The notes: a model not told the origin generated them from the sequence alone. Shown: positions 1 to 5,631, counted from the stretch's first letter. The stretch is DNA of 5,835 bases from an uncultured Pseudomonadales bacterium (GCA_947258895.1 CAMYKE010000300.1:1-5835), one strand, 5' to 3'. A program made the numbers and translations.

Positions 1-2
1 TC

Positions 3-83
3 GAGTATAAGAAGAACAAACGCCCTTTTCTTGGCCACTTTACCCTAAGTAATCGAAGTACGGCAATCAATTATCAGGGTTAA
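3..83 (+). other. Possible 3' end of a gene entering from the left edge
   Basis: An open frame enters from the left edge and gives 26 residues, beginning EYKKNKRPFLGH and ending INYQG, before a TAA stop. The residues are basic and polar with no membrane segment, and I do not recognise the family. A strong hairpin begins nine bases after the stop, which would suit a gene end, but no T-run follows it. Twenty-six codons without a stop can easily occur by chance, so this is only a candidate. The upstream sequence outside the window would decide it. Confidence 0.2.
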
Positions 84-91
84 GGCGGCTG

Positions 92-120
92 CCAGCACAC
101 TACGCAAAGAAGCGTGCTGG
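92..120. repeat. Hairpin, 10-bp arms with one mismatch
   Basis: CCAGCACACT at 92-101 pairs with AGCGTGCTGG at 111-120, with one A-C mismatch, closing a 9-base loop. It starts nine bases after the TAA of the possible edge ORF on the plus strand. The bases after it (ATTGTGCAG) are not T-rich, so it is not a standard Rho-independent terminator in that direction. It may be a REP-type or mRNA-stabilising stem; the role is unknown. Confidence 0.5.
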
Positions 121-258
121 ATTGTGCAGTAACGAGGTGTTTCATCACGATCTGGACACGGCTCGTGTGCAAGAATGGCAAATAACCTTTTGATTGCGAA
201 TGTCTCTTATGTGTCGTTTCCTGCCTGACGCGATTCTTTAACAAGAACGGCAGCAATT

Positions 259-312
259 CGGACACTGCCGCTGTTCAGATTTACGGCACACGGAATCGGA
301 AGTAGACGCCAC
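259..312 (+). repeat. Degenerate repeat, copy B
   Basis: By eye, this 54-base stretch matches 1152-1205 at 42 of 54 positions without gaps, in the same orientation. The best-conserved part is the right end, from the CGGAATCGG motif at 291 through GTAGACGCCAC ending at 312. Both copies lie in gene-poor DNA, and neither contains a convincing gene. No transposase is nearby, so this may be a decayed non-autonomous element or a dispersed intergenic repeat. Confidence 0.6.
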
Positions 313-419
313 CAACACATTGTCACGGGACGAGAAACTGATATGGTACTATCGACTCCAAACCGACAGCCAGGAACTGGCTTTAATATGTCGGAATGAT
401 ACATCAATCGAGTCTGACC

Positions 420-452
420 CACTGCTGTCCCCTGCTAAGTGGGACAGCAGTG
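420..452. repeat. Perfect 12-bp palindrome, REP-like
   Basis: CACTGCTGTCCC at 420-431 is perfectly complementary to GGGACAGCAGTG at 441-452 across a 9-base loop. On the minus strand the arms are flanked by near-identical direct motifs, GGGTCAGGCTC on one side and GGGTCAGACTC on the other. Hairpins bordered by GGGGTCAG-type motifs resemble the REP elements mobilised by RAYT (Y1-type) transposases; this is my recollection, not a search result. It lies 21 bases past the stop of the macro-domain gene. There is no T-run on either side, so it is not a canonical terminator, although it could still protect the mRNA 3' end. Confidence 0.6.
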
Positions 453-473
453 AGCCTGACCCCTTTGATACTT

Positions 474-962
474 TTATGCTCCTTCCTGCGCTTGCTGACC
501 AGGTACATATTGCGTGTATGCAAAAATCGGTATGTCTAATTCTCCCAACTGATTAGTAATCAGTGGACTAACAGCTTCCCATTCAAGTCCGCCCACACCG
601 GTTGCCAGTTGCGGAATAGCGATGGAAGCGAGGTTCTCTTTGGCTATGAGCTTCTTTAGTGCTCGCAGGCAATGATTGACATGATTGGTGGTAGCTCTAC
701 CAGGACTTTGACCATGACGATAGCCACCTTCCTGCGTGATTAGATTGACAATGCAAGCGCCATTAGCGCCATACCAAATCCACGCCTCACCCGGTTTTGG
801 GTGATTGATGTGACACCAATGATGGTAGTCTTTATGCATAGCGGGATATTGTTTGTGCAGGATTTTCGCTAAACCCTGATCCATTGGGTCGTTTGCGGCC
901 ACGCCATGCACAATAGCCTGGGCCCTGGTAAGCAGAATGTCTCCCGCAACTTCATGAATCAT
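474..962 (-). CDS. Macro-domain (ADP-ribose-binding) protein
   Basis: A complete 162-residue single-domain macro protein. Macro domains bind ADP-ribose or its derivatives, and many remove ADP-ribose from proteins or nucleic acids in the cytoplasm. Visible hallmarks are GDILL near residue 7, the HGVAANDPMDQGLA loop at 19-32 (the position of the ligand-binding N/D-G loop), IVNLITQEGG at 71-80, SPGRA at 86-90, and the phosphate-binding loop PQLATGVGGLEW at 117-128. The length fits a stand-alone member. The ATG at 962 is preceded by AAGGA at eight-base spacing, which supports this start. Known relatives include the DarG antitoxin macro domain and stand-alone Appr-1-p-processing proteins. No DarT-like partner lies on either side within the window, so a toxin-antitoxin role is not supported. 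The fold assignment is firm; the substrate is unknown. Confidence 0.9.
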   Translation of the reverse strand: MIHEVAGDILLTRAQAIVHGVAANDPMDQGLAKILHKQYPAMHKDYHHWCHINHPKPGEAWIWYGANGACIVNLITQEGGYRHGQSPGRATTNHVNHCLRALKKLIAKENLASIAIPQLATGVGGLEWEAVSPLITNQLGELDIPIFAYTQYVPGQQAQEGA

Positions 963-1459
963 ACAGCTCGTCCTTTTTATTAACTAACAATCCCTTAAAG
1001 CTATCGATAAGCACCGAGCTGGTTCATGATCCAAATCAAATTAACCATGATATGGAACCTTGTTAAAGAAAATGCGCGGTCAGATGAAGCTTTCTGCCCG
1101 CTCCTGGCACAAAGTGCGCATTCATTCACTTCCTGCTGAACGTCCGTAGTTAGGACCCTGCCACAGTCCAGAATCGCGACAAACGGAATCGGCGGTAGAC
1201 GCCACATTCCGGACCGCCGGAGTTTTTTGTGAATGCTACGAGGTGTAATGCTGAGCAGCAGCGCCAACCCGGAAGCGGGGTTTAGCAGGCCAGCGACAAT
1301 TAAAACTAGCAACTCGATTGGTCCTATCCTAAATATCGCAGATTGATCAAAAAATAATCCCTCCGTCCCTTTTGCTAGAACTAGTGCAAGCCCGCTCTGG
1401 GCTGAAAGCTTAAAAATGGCCCTGGTGGGCTCGTGAATCCTAAACAGGATTTCTAAAAA
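963..1459. other. Gene-poor stretch with repeat copy A
   Basis: This stretch separates the macro-domain gene from the next coding relic. It holds repeat copy A at 1152-1214. The longest reading frame (minus strand, about 1001-1312) runs straight across the repeat and shows no recognisable domain, so I treat it as spurious. The macro-gene promoter should lie at its left end, in the A+T-rich bases 970-1010, but I cannot pick a convincing -35/-10 pair. A short AGCCC/GGGCT stem near 1393-1407 lacks a T-run. I see nothing else. Confidence 0.5.
1152..1214 (+). repeat. Degenerate repeat, copy A
   Basis: Bases 1152-1205 match copy B (259-312) at 42 of 54 positions. The right part, 1184-1214, matches copy C (3083-3113) at 25 of 31 positions. 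All three copies are in the same orientation. The shared core reads CGGMATCG, then a variable stretch, then GCCAC, and in A and C it continues into TTCCGGAC. It lies in non-coding DNA upstream of the macro-domain gene and has no associated transposase. Confidence 0.6.
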
Positions 1460-1733
1460 GTCTCCAATGACGTGAATGTTGCGGATACCGTGCAGAAACT
1501 CTTCGTGGCGGGCCGCCTAATATCTGGAAACAGGCGAGTACCCCGAAGCCAAAGCACTCAACGACAAGTGCATAAACAGCCTCTATAAAAATGCGCCTGA
1601 CCTGATGTATACATGCGCTCAGCCAGACTATGGCTTAGAGAAGTACGCCGAGGTTAATCAAACGCCAAGTAACTCGAACCTGGTTGCAAACCCGGGTCAT
1701 TCGGCGGTTGTCGAAACCCAACAAGTTGTTTAA
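1460..1733 (+). pseudogene. Frameshifted relic of a helical (TPR-like) protein
   Basis: Two adjacent plus-strand frames each look coding, and together they read as one protein. Frame 2 from 1460 gives a helical segment with VADTVQKLFVAGR at 1481-1516. It then loses sense, while the frame beginning at 1521 takes over with YLETGEYPEAKALNDKC and SLYKNAPDLMYTCAQPDY, ending at TAA 1731-1733. A one-base shift near 1517-1520 would join them, and a TAA at 1518-1520 blocks the second frame upstream. The helix with YLETGEYPEAKAL resembles a tetratricopeptide-type helical pair, but I do not recognise the family and assign no function. No start codon with a ribosome site is visible. The last part (about 1680-1733) may be unrelated junction sequence. 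It ends 58 bases before the oxidoreductase start and probably does not encode a working protein. Confidence 0.4.
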
Positions 1734-1791
1734 TCTTTGTATACCCAGCATCGACCTCGATCATTGTGAAAAAATATGCGGTATAGATAGT

Positions 1792-2841
1792 ATGAGAAAA
1801 ATATACGGTGTAGGTATCATCGGATGCGGTAATATCAGCAACAATCACGCCGAAGCCCTGAGTCTGATTGATCGCGCTAGAGTAGTAGCTGTTTCCAGTC
1901 GAAACGAACAAAAAGCACGTGATACTGCGAAAACGTTAGACTGCGAATACCATACGGATTACAAGGCGATGGTTGCACGTGATGATATAGACCTGGTCAT
2001 TCTATGCACGCCAAATAAAACCCATGCATCTATAGGAATCGACGTTGCAAAGGCAGGCAAACATATCATTGTCGAAAAACCCATTGATAGTCGACTTGAG
2101 GCGGCAGATGCGTTGATACAAAGTTGCCGGGATGAAAAAGTAAAACTGACATGTATTTTTCAACATCGATTCGATCCCAGCGTCAAGATACTAAAAAAAG
2201 CCATTGAAACCAACCAACTAGGCAAGATAAGCTTTGGCGGCTGTTACGGAAAATTTTATCGTAGTCCAGGTTATTTTAAGAGTTCTCCGGGAAGAGGAAC
2301 ATGGAAAGTTGATGGTGGGGGGACCGTGATAATGAATGCCATTCATTATATTGATATTCTTCAACACCTAATGGGGCCTATCGATGAAGTATTTTCTTAT
2401 GCAGCGACATTAGGCCATGATGATATCGAAGTGGAAGATGTGGCAACGACGGTTGTTAAATTTAAAAGTGGTGCCTTAGGTGCTGTAGAAGCAAGTTCAG
2501 CCGCTTTTCCCGGTCTATATTCCAGAATCGAAATTAACGGAGATACTGGCAGCGTTGTAATAGAAAATGATCGAATTAAGGACTGGCGTGTAAAACACGA
2601 AGACATGAGGCTGCACCCCTTATATGGCGACTTAATGAATACAGCGGAATTTACGGATAATGGTAGCCGTTTTGAACCTGCAGAACACCCCAATGTTTTT
2701 GCGGAACAGATTGAAGACTTTATTCATGCCCTTGACGAGGACCGCGAGCCTTATGTAACCGGCGAATCCGCGCGTCACTCTCTTGCAATTGTGCTTGCCA
2801 TATACGAGTCAGCAGCGAGCGGACAACGGGTCAAAATATGA
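1792..2841 (+). CDS. Gfo/Idh/MocA-family NAD(P)-dependent oxidoreductase
   Basis: A complete 349-residue cytoplasmic dehydrogenase of the usual family length. The N-terminal Rossmann fold shows GIIGCGNISNNH at 8-19. The EKP motif at 95-97 carries the lysine that normally acts in catalysis and cofactor contact. The C-terminal substrate domain shows GTWKVDGGG at 169-177 and NAIHYID at 182-188, containing the family's catalytic-type histidine (H185) and aspartate (D188). Members oxidise or reduce sugar, inositol or nucleotide-sugar hydroxyls; the GGG...N-x-x-H-x-x-D arrangement is common in sugar dehydrogenases, but the substrate cannot be read from the sequence. I chose the ATG at 1792 because the Rossmann strand begins at once; the frame stays open back to about 1684, but that extension looks non-native. 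No Shine-Dalgarno sequence precedes the ATG. A weak promoter candidate is TTGTCG (1708-1713) and TAATCT (1731-1736), 17 bases apart. It stands alone, with no pathway partner in the window. Confidence 0.9.
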   Translation: MRKIYGVGIIGCGNISNNHAEALSLIDRARVVAVSSRNEQKARDTAKTLDCEYHTDYKAMVARDDIDLVILCTPNKTHASIGIDVAKAGKHIIVEKPIDSRLEAADALIQSCRDEKVKLTCIFQHRFDPSVKILKKAIETNQLGKISFGGCYGKFYRSPGYFKSSPGRGTWKVDGGGTVIMNAIHYIDILQHLMGPIDEVFSYAATLGHDDIEVEDVATTVVKFKSGALGAVEASSAAFPGLYSRIEINGDTGSVVIENDRIKDWRVKHEDMRLHPLYGDLMNTAEFTDNGSRFEPAEHPNVFAEQIEDFIHALDEDREPYVTGESARHSLAIVLAIYESAASGQRVKI

Positions 2842-2911
2842 TCCCGAACATAAAAAGGGGTCGGTGACATCTGAGAGTGATTCTCATAGAGGTTCCGGCT
2901 TCTTTGCCCCT

Positions 2912-2935
2912 GGTGCTGGATTCGATTACAGCACC
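2912..2935. repeat. Perfect 7-bp hairpin downstream of the oxidoreductase gene
   Basis: GGTGCTG at 2912-2918 pairs with CAGCACC at 2929-2935 around a 10-base loop, 70 bases beyond the oxidoreductase stop. The bases after it on the plus strand are A-rich (GAAAAAAGC) rather than T-rich, so it does not qualify as an intrinsic terminator for that gene. It could be a stem at the mRNA 3' end. Confidence 0.3.
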
Positions 2936-3082
2936 GAAAAAAGCTCAACCATGCGCATGAACGGCTACTTTTCTTTTGAACACACTCACACTTTCAACCG
3001 GCTCAATCATTCCTCCACCAATTTTTGGAATTCGACGATAGCCCGCTTGGAGGACCCTGCGGATGCTTGGAATTCCAGGGGC

Positions 3083-3113
3083 CGGCATCGACAGTGGGCG
3101 CCACTTTCCGGAC
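3083..3113 (+). repeat. Degenerate repeat, copy C
   Basis: These 31 bases match 1184-1214 at 25 of 31 positions in the same orientation, with CGGCATCG at the left end and GCGCCACTTTCCGGAC at the right. Similarity may continue weakly to the right, but I cannot align it with confidence. The copy lies about 70-100 bases before the first recognisable part of the HD-domain relic. Fewer bases are shared than between copies A and B, so this copy is the least certain. Confidence 0.45.
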
Positions 3114-3182
3114 CCCATGACTATTTTGGAACGCGTTCGCAGTGCAGTGTTTTCGGCTTGCGCCATCTTGGAAGCGGACAAT

Positions 3183-3483
3183 CGCTCTAAGACCGCCTGT
3201 AAACCGCAGAACGCGCCGGGGAAGCTGGAGAAGATGACGAATATATAGTCTGTGCCCTCCTGCACGACATTGGAGATACGTTGGGGAGCTTCAATCATGC
3301 CGATGTGGCTGCAGCGATCCTGCAGCCTTTCGTTTCGGAGGCTTCGTAGCGAAGTACGACAATGTTGCATTCGATGATTCGCGTCCTTCGCTGTCCCTGG
3401 TTCTGTTCGCACCGATGGTCCGGAAAGTGATGGCGGAGCCCAAGCAGAGCCTGTACAAGGCCGCGCTTGATGCCAGCCGTTGA
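3183..3483 (+). pseudogene. Broken HD-domain phosphohydrolase (COG4341/PhnZ-like)
   Basis: Remains of an HD-domain metal-dependent hydrolase or oxygenase. One frame (3203-3349) reads EDDEYIVCALLHDIGDTLGS followed by FNHADVAAAILQPFVSE. The HD pair at 3263-3268 is the metal-binding motif, and the NHADVAAAIL helix is typical of this family. It hits a stop at 3347-3349. A second frame (3349-3483) then gives AKYDNVAFDD and, further on, PMVRKVMAEPKQSLYKAALD, which matches the usual C-terminus. The family region between these blocks, roughly 40-50 residues containing a conserved histidine and an aromatic-rich stretch, is absent. Upstream, RSKTAC in a third frame (3183-3200) resembles the usual HSLQTAC segment, with stops at 3188 and 3200 in the HD frame. 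So there is at least one internal deletion plus small indels, and the product cannot work. The relative is recalled from family knowledge, not a search. Confidence 0.8.
3342..3354. repeat. Small palindrome at the HD-gene deletion junction
   Basis: CTTCG at 3342-3346 and CGAAG at 3350-3354 flank a 3-base loop, TAG, which is also the stop that ends the HD-motif frame. The palindrome sits exactly where the two recognisable blocks of the HD-domain relic change frame and the middle of the protein is missing. Short palindromes can promote replication slippage, so it may mark the deletion; that is inference. Confidence 0.35.
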
Positions 3484-3546
3484 ACTCAGGTGTTGGTATG
3501 CGAAGGCAACGCTATTCGCGTATTGAGAATTAAATGGGTAAGAGAA

Positions 3547-4242
3547 ATGTCAAGTCTAACGAAACTGATAGACGATCTTGGAGTGGAGTTGGATGCCGTA
3601 GTGGCGCTGCTTTCTAAAGACAACACTAATAAGGAAGCTATCCGGAGCGCAATCACTGATTTCAAATCTAGCTACAAGAATGCTAGAACTGGAATTCTGG
3701 AGTACGACACACCAGGGTATAAGGAGTTTAACGATGCCAGGAAGCAACTTAAAACTATCGGGGAGAGCTTTGATAGTTTGCAGCGCAAAGCACAAACTTC
3801 GTCCTCCATTCCCGATGTCGTATACGGAGTACTTGTGTTTGTGCTTGTTGCTACCGGAACTACTTCAGCGAACTTATCTCTCGCGTGGTTAGGTTGGATC
3901 ACTGTGGTCGTTGCTGGCCTTACACTCGTCGCAGTTTTGATTATCGCGGGTGTTCGAAGCAATACAACTTATAGCTGGGATGAGTTGGCTGCACGTCTGT
4001 ACAATTGGCTACCTAGCCGGTTCTTTGCATTGTTTATCGTTCCAGGTTTCCTTATTGCTATCTGGCTTGGGTTTGGCGGCGTGTACGCCGGTGATTTTTG
4101 CATGGGTACTTGGGACGCCCTTTATCACAGCGGCCTAACGATATCGACATTGGGATACGGTCTAGGTGAATTTCCAAGTCTCGACGCTGAGCAAGTATTG
4201 GCACTAAAGAAAGTAATGCTCGCCCAACGGTATACGCGGTGA
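3547..4242 (+). pseudogene. Truncated K+-channel-like membrane protein
   Basis: A 231-residue frame with a cytoplasmic-looking, charged helical N-terminus (1-85), three hydrophobic segments (about 91-107, 112-135 and 158-182), then a pore helix, DALYHSGLTIS (190-200), and the filter TLGYG (201-205, bases 4147-4161). This layout is that of a two-pore-helix ion-channel (Ion_trans_2-type) domain with extra N-terminal membrane segments. In a channel the filter must be followed by the inner pore-lining helix. Here the reading frame gives GEFPSLDAEQVLALKK, then a short basic tail and a stop, with no hydrophobic helix. No continuation is evident in other frames after 4243. The gene therefore looks 3'-truncated, although a short variant cannot be excluded. 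I chose ATG 3547, with GTAAGAGA just before it as a weak ribosome site; the frame stays open to a GTG at 3490. It begins 63 bases after the HD relic. Confidence 0.65.
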
Positions 4243-4582
4243 GATTCAGAGAGATACAGGCGCCCCATAACCAGCACAAGCAACAGACGTCTGAACCGTC
4301 GGCCACTTTGCTGCCGCGAAGCATCTGCCGTGCCAATCACCGCTGTGGTGAGCGCTATAAATGTCCACTTCTCGCAATCCCCAAGTAAATCTCCGAGCAT
4401 CGGACTACCAAGTCGACCGACTGCAATTAGAACGATCCGGCAATTTATTTAAACCGGTATCCAATAGTTCCTGATGCTCGGTAATCCCCGCTATATCACC
4501 GTTTTAGCTTGTCAAAATCAGTCGGTGTCGCAGCGTTTGCTAACGAAAGCACGATTCGCCCAGCAAACGATTCCCTTTTTCT
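4243..4582. other. Gene-poor stretch after the truncated channel
   Basis: No gene is supported here. Open frames exist on the minus strand (including one that runs back under the channel gene) and on the plus strand: a 37-codon ATG frame at 4361-4474 starting MSTSRNPQVNL. None has a ribosome site or a motif I recognise. A short minus-strand peptide near 4390-4490 containing AGITEHQELLDTG looks protein-like and may be relic coding sequence. The right end contains a terminator-like hairpin at 4534-4569. Confidence 0.4.
4534..4581 (+). terminator. Possible Rho-independent terminator
   Basis: CGTTTGCT at 4534-4541 is perfectly complementary to AGCAAACG at 4562-4569. Inside the loop, CGAA (4544-4547) can also pair with TTCG (4555-4558), giving a long interrupted stem. 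It is followed by ATTCCCTTTTTCTTT, a T-rich tract in the plus direction. The tract starts late and is interrupted by C, and the only plus-strand gene upstream is the truncated channel, about 290 bases away. It would stop plus-strand readthrough into the convergent operon. Confidence 0.35.
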
Positions 4583-4744
4583 TTAATGGTTTGACGGCGC
4601 GACGGTGATATCGAAATGAAATATGGGTTCGCACTTGCCGAGCGAATCCTAGAGGGCGATTGCGGGATCGTCGCCAACGTCGGCCTGGACGAAGATTACA
4701 TAGGCGCCTTCAACGGCAGCGATTTGTCGCAATGCCTCCGTCAC
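4583..4744 (-). pseudogene. Possible gene relic interrupted by one TAG
   Basis: Directly downstream of the DUF1428 gene, one minus-strand frame reads VTEALRQIAAVEGAYVIFVQ and on to DDPAIAL from a GTG at 4744. It meets TAG (4649-4651), then continues in the same frame as DSLGKCEPIFHFDITVAP to a TAA at 4583-4585. Its composition looks protein-like, and it would extend the operon if intact: the GTG is nine bases past the DUF1428 stop, with AGAGAGGAGA before it. The opposite strand is also open here, so G+C-rich sequence may simply favour open frames. I do not recognise a family. It could be two tiny ORFs, a decayed fourth operon gene, or chance. Confidence 0.25.
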
Positions 4745-4752
4745 TCTCCTCT

Positions 4753-5136
4753 CTATTTCTGCAAGGTTACCACCGGGGCGAAGCCTCCGAAAATCAGCCG
4801 CTTGCCGTCGAACGGCATCGGGTTCTTTTCCGGATCCATACGAGGATCTGCCTTTGACGGATTATTCATCATCTCCGTCATTTTCTCCATTCCGGCGTCG
4901 CGCGTCGCCTTGTCCGGCCATTCGATCCAGGAGAACACGACCGTCTCGTCGTCTTTCGCCTGCACGGCCTTCCTAAAGTCGGTCAGCCTGCCGTCCGGCA
5001 CATCGTCGCCCCAGCATTCCAGGATGCGAACGGCGCCGAGATCCATGAACAAGCCGTCTCCGGTTTCGGCGTGGTCTATGAATCGTTGCTTGTTCGCGGT
5101 CGGCACGGCGATTACGAATCCGTCGATATAGCTCAC
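4753..5136 (-). CDS. DUF1428 family protein (YbaA-like)
   Basis: A complete 127-residue small cytoplasmic protein of the DUF1428 family, close to the usual length of about 115-125. The characteristic blocks are all present: SYIDGFVIAVPTANK at 2-16, GAVRILECWGDDVPDG at 34-49, LTDFRKAVQA at 51-60, VVFSWIEWPDKATRDAG at 66-82, DPRM at 97-100, and the C-terminal MPFDGKRLIFGGFAPVV at 107-123. The family has a ferredoxin-like alpha-beta fold related to dimeric monooxygenase-type barrels; its biochemical role is not established. The start is GTG at 5136, supported by AAGGAG seven bases upstream. That ribosome site overlaps the stop of the VOC gene, and only 12 bases separate the two, so translation is probably coupled. 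It is the last intact gene of the minus-strand operon. A few residues around 87-96 look like a short insertion relative to E. coli YbaA. Confidence 0.92.
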   Translation of the reverse strand: MSYIDGFVIAVPTANKQRFIDHAETGDGLFMDLGAVRILECWGDDVPDGRLTDFRKAVQAKDDETVVFSWIEWPDKATRDAGMEKMTEMMNNPSKADPRMDPEKNPMPFDGKRLIFGGFAPVVTLQK

Positions 5137-5148
5137 AATGAATCTCCT

Positions 5149-5631
5149 TCAGTTTGAATTTACCGCGGCTTCGAGCGCTGCAATGTCGATCTTGCGCATT
5201 GTCATCATCGCCTCGAAGGCGTGTTTCGCCTCGCTACGGTTGGATCTCGTTGTCAGATCGAGCAGTCGACGCGGCGTGATCTGCCAGGAAAAGCCCCAGC
5301 GGTCCTTGCACCAGCCGCAGGCGCTCTCGGCGCCGCCGTTGCCAATGATCGCGTCCCAGTAGCGGTCGGTCTCTTCCTGATCGTCTGTCAGCACCATAAA
5401 GCTGACGGCTTCGTCCGGCGTGAAGTTCGGCCCACCATTCAGGCCGACAAACTTGCGTCCGAGCACAGTAAATTGGACCGTGAGTTCACTGCCTTCCTGA
5501 CCGCCGGGAAAATCGCCGGGCGCTGTATTCAGGCGGAATACCTGACTGTCGGGAAAGGTGGCCGCGTAAAATTCTGCGGCCTTGCTGGCTTCGCCGTGGT
5601 CGAACCACAGGCAAGTTACGAGTTCGGTCAT
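5149..5631 (-). CDS. VOC-superfamily protein, PhnB-like
   Basis: A complete 160-residue protein of the PhnB-like group in the vicinal-oxygen-chelate (glyoxalase/bleomycin-resistance) superfamily, often labelled 3-demethylubiquinone methyltransferase-like despite lacking that activity. Visible family blocks are [20 protein letters not shown] at 8-27, [20 protein letters not shown] at 47-66, EAVSFMV at 74-80, the [16 protein letters not shown] block at 105-120, and the C-terminal [16 protein letters not shown] at 141-156. Members are cytoplasmic and dimeric; some bind metal, and their substrates are mostly unknown. The ATG at 5631 begins directly with the conserved [10 protein letters not shown]; a GTG four codons upstream is also possible, and the GTGAG before the ATG is a modest ribosome site. 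It follows the truncated SRPBCC gene by 45 bases and precedes DUF1428 by 12, so it sits mid-operon. Confidence 0.93.
   Translation of the reverse strand: MTELVTCLWFDHGEASKAAEFYAATFPDSQVFRLNTAPGDFPGGQEGSELTVQFTVLGRKFVGLNGGPNFTPDEAVSFMVLTDDQEETDRYWDAIIGNGGAESACGWCKDRWGFSWQITPRRLLDLTTRSNRSEAKHAFEAMMTMRKIDIAALEAAVNSN

Larger units (their letters stand above)
84..473. other. Gene-poor stretch with hairpins and one repeat copy
   Basis: I see no convincing protein-coding gene here. The open frames on both strands have no recognisable motifs and cover repeat or hairpin sequence. The stretch holds a hairpin at 92-120, repeat copy B at 259-312 and a perfect 12-bp palindrome at 420-452. It lies downstream of the macro-domain gene, which reads away from the rest of the window and ends at 474. 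Confidence 0.5.
2842..3182. other. Gene-poor stretch with repeat copy C
   Basis: This stretch lies between the oxidoreductase stop and the HD-domain relic. It has two small hairpins (TGAGA/TCTCA at 2872-2886 and GGTGCTG/CAGCACC at 2912-2935), neither followed by a T-run, and repeat copy C at 3083-3113. Frames are open on both strands through much of it, but none shows recognisable motifs. The start of the HD-domain gene must once have lain near the right end; I could not recognise its N-terminal residues. Confidence 0.45.

Noticed and set aside
234..1070. Inverted 12-base match TTCTTTAACAAG (234-245) and its complement (1059-1070), resembling an rRNA boxA
   Set aside because: One 12-base match between two places in about 6 kb is expected by chance, and no rRNA gene or leader structure is nearby.
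1001..1312. 103-residue minus-strand open frame
   Set aside because: It runs through repeat copy A, shows no domain or good start signal, and the comparable region around copy B encodes only superficially similar peptides because the DNA is repeated.
1670..1735. tRNA-like bases (CGAACC...GGTTGCAAACCC) before the oxidoreductase
   Set aside because: No T-stem, anticodon arm or acceptor stem can be folded on either strand, so it is neither a tRNA nor a clear attachment site.
2945..3412. 155-residue minus-strand open frame
   Set aside because: It is antisense to the HD-domain relic and repeat copy C; the plus strand here encodes recognisable HD-family residues, so this frame is a shadow.
4361..4474. 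37-codon plus-strand ATG frame
   Set aside because: No ribosome site, no recognisable motif, and the opposite strand is equally open.
4497..4527. CACCG/CGGTG inverted repeat
   Set aside because: Five-base arms with a long asymmetric loop are common by chance and no T-run or gene end accompanies them.
4222..4569. Possible integron attC sites (GCCCAAC at 4224-4230 and the CGTTTGCT/AGCAAACG inverted repeat)
   Set aside because: No paired RYYYAAC...GTTRRRY structure with proper spacing was found around these or elsewhere, gene orientations are mixed, and there is no integrase in the window.
4616..5131. 171-residue plus-strand open frame
   Set aside because: It lies antisense to the clearly real DUF1428 gene; long opposite frames are expected in G+C-rich coding DNA.
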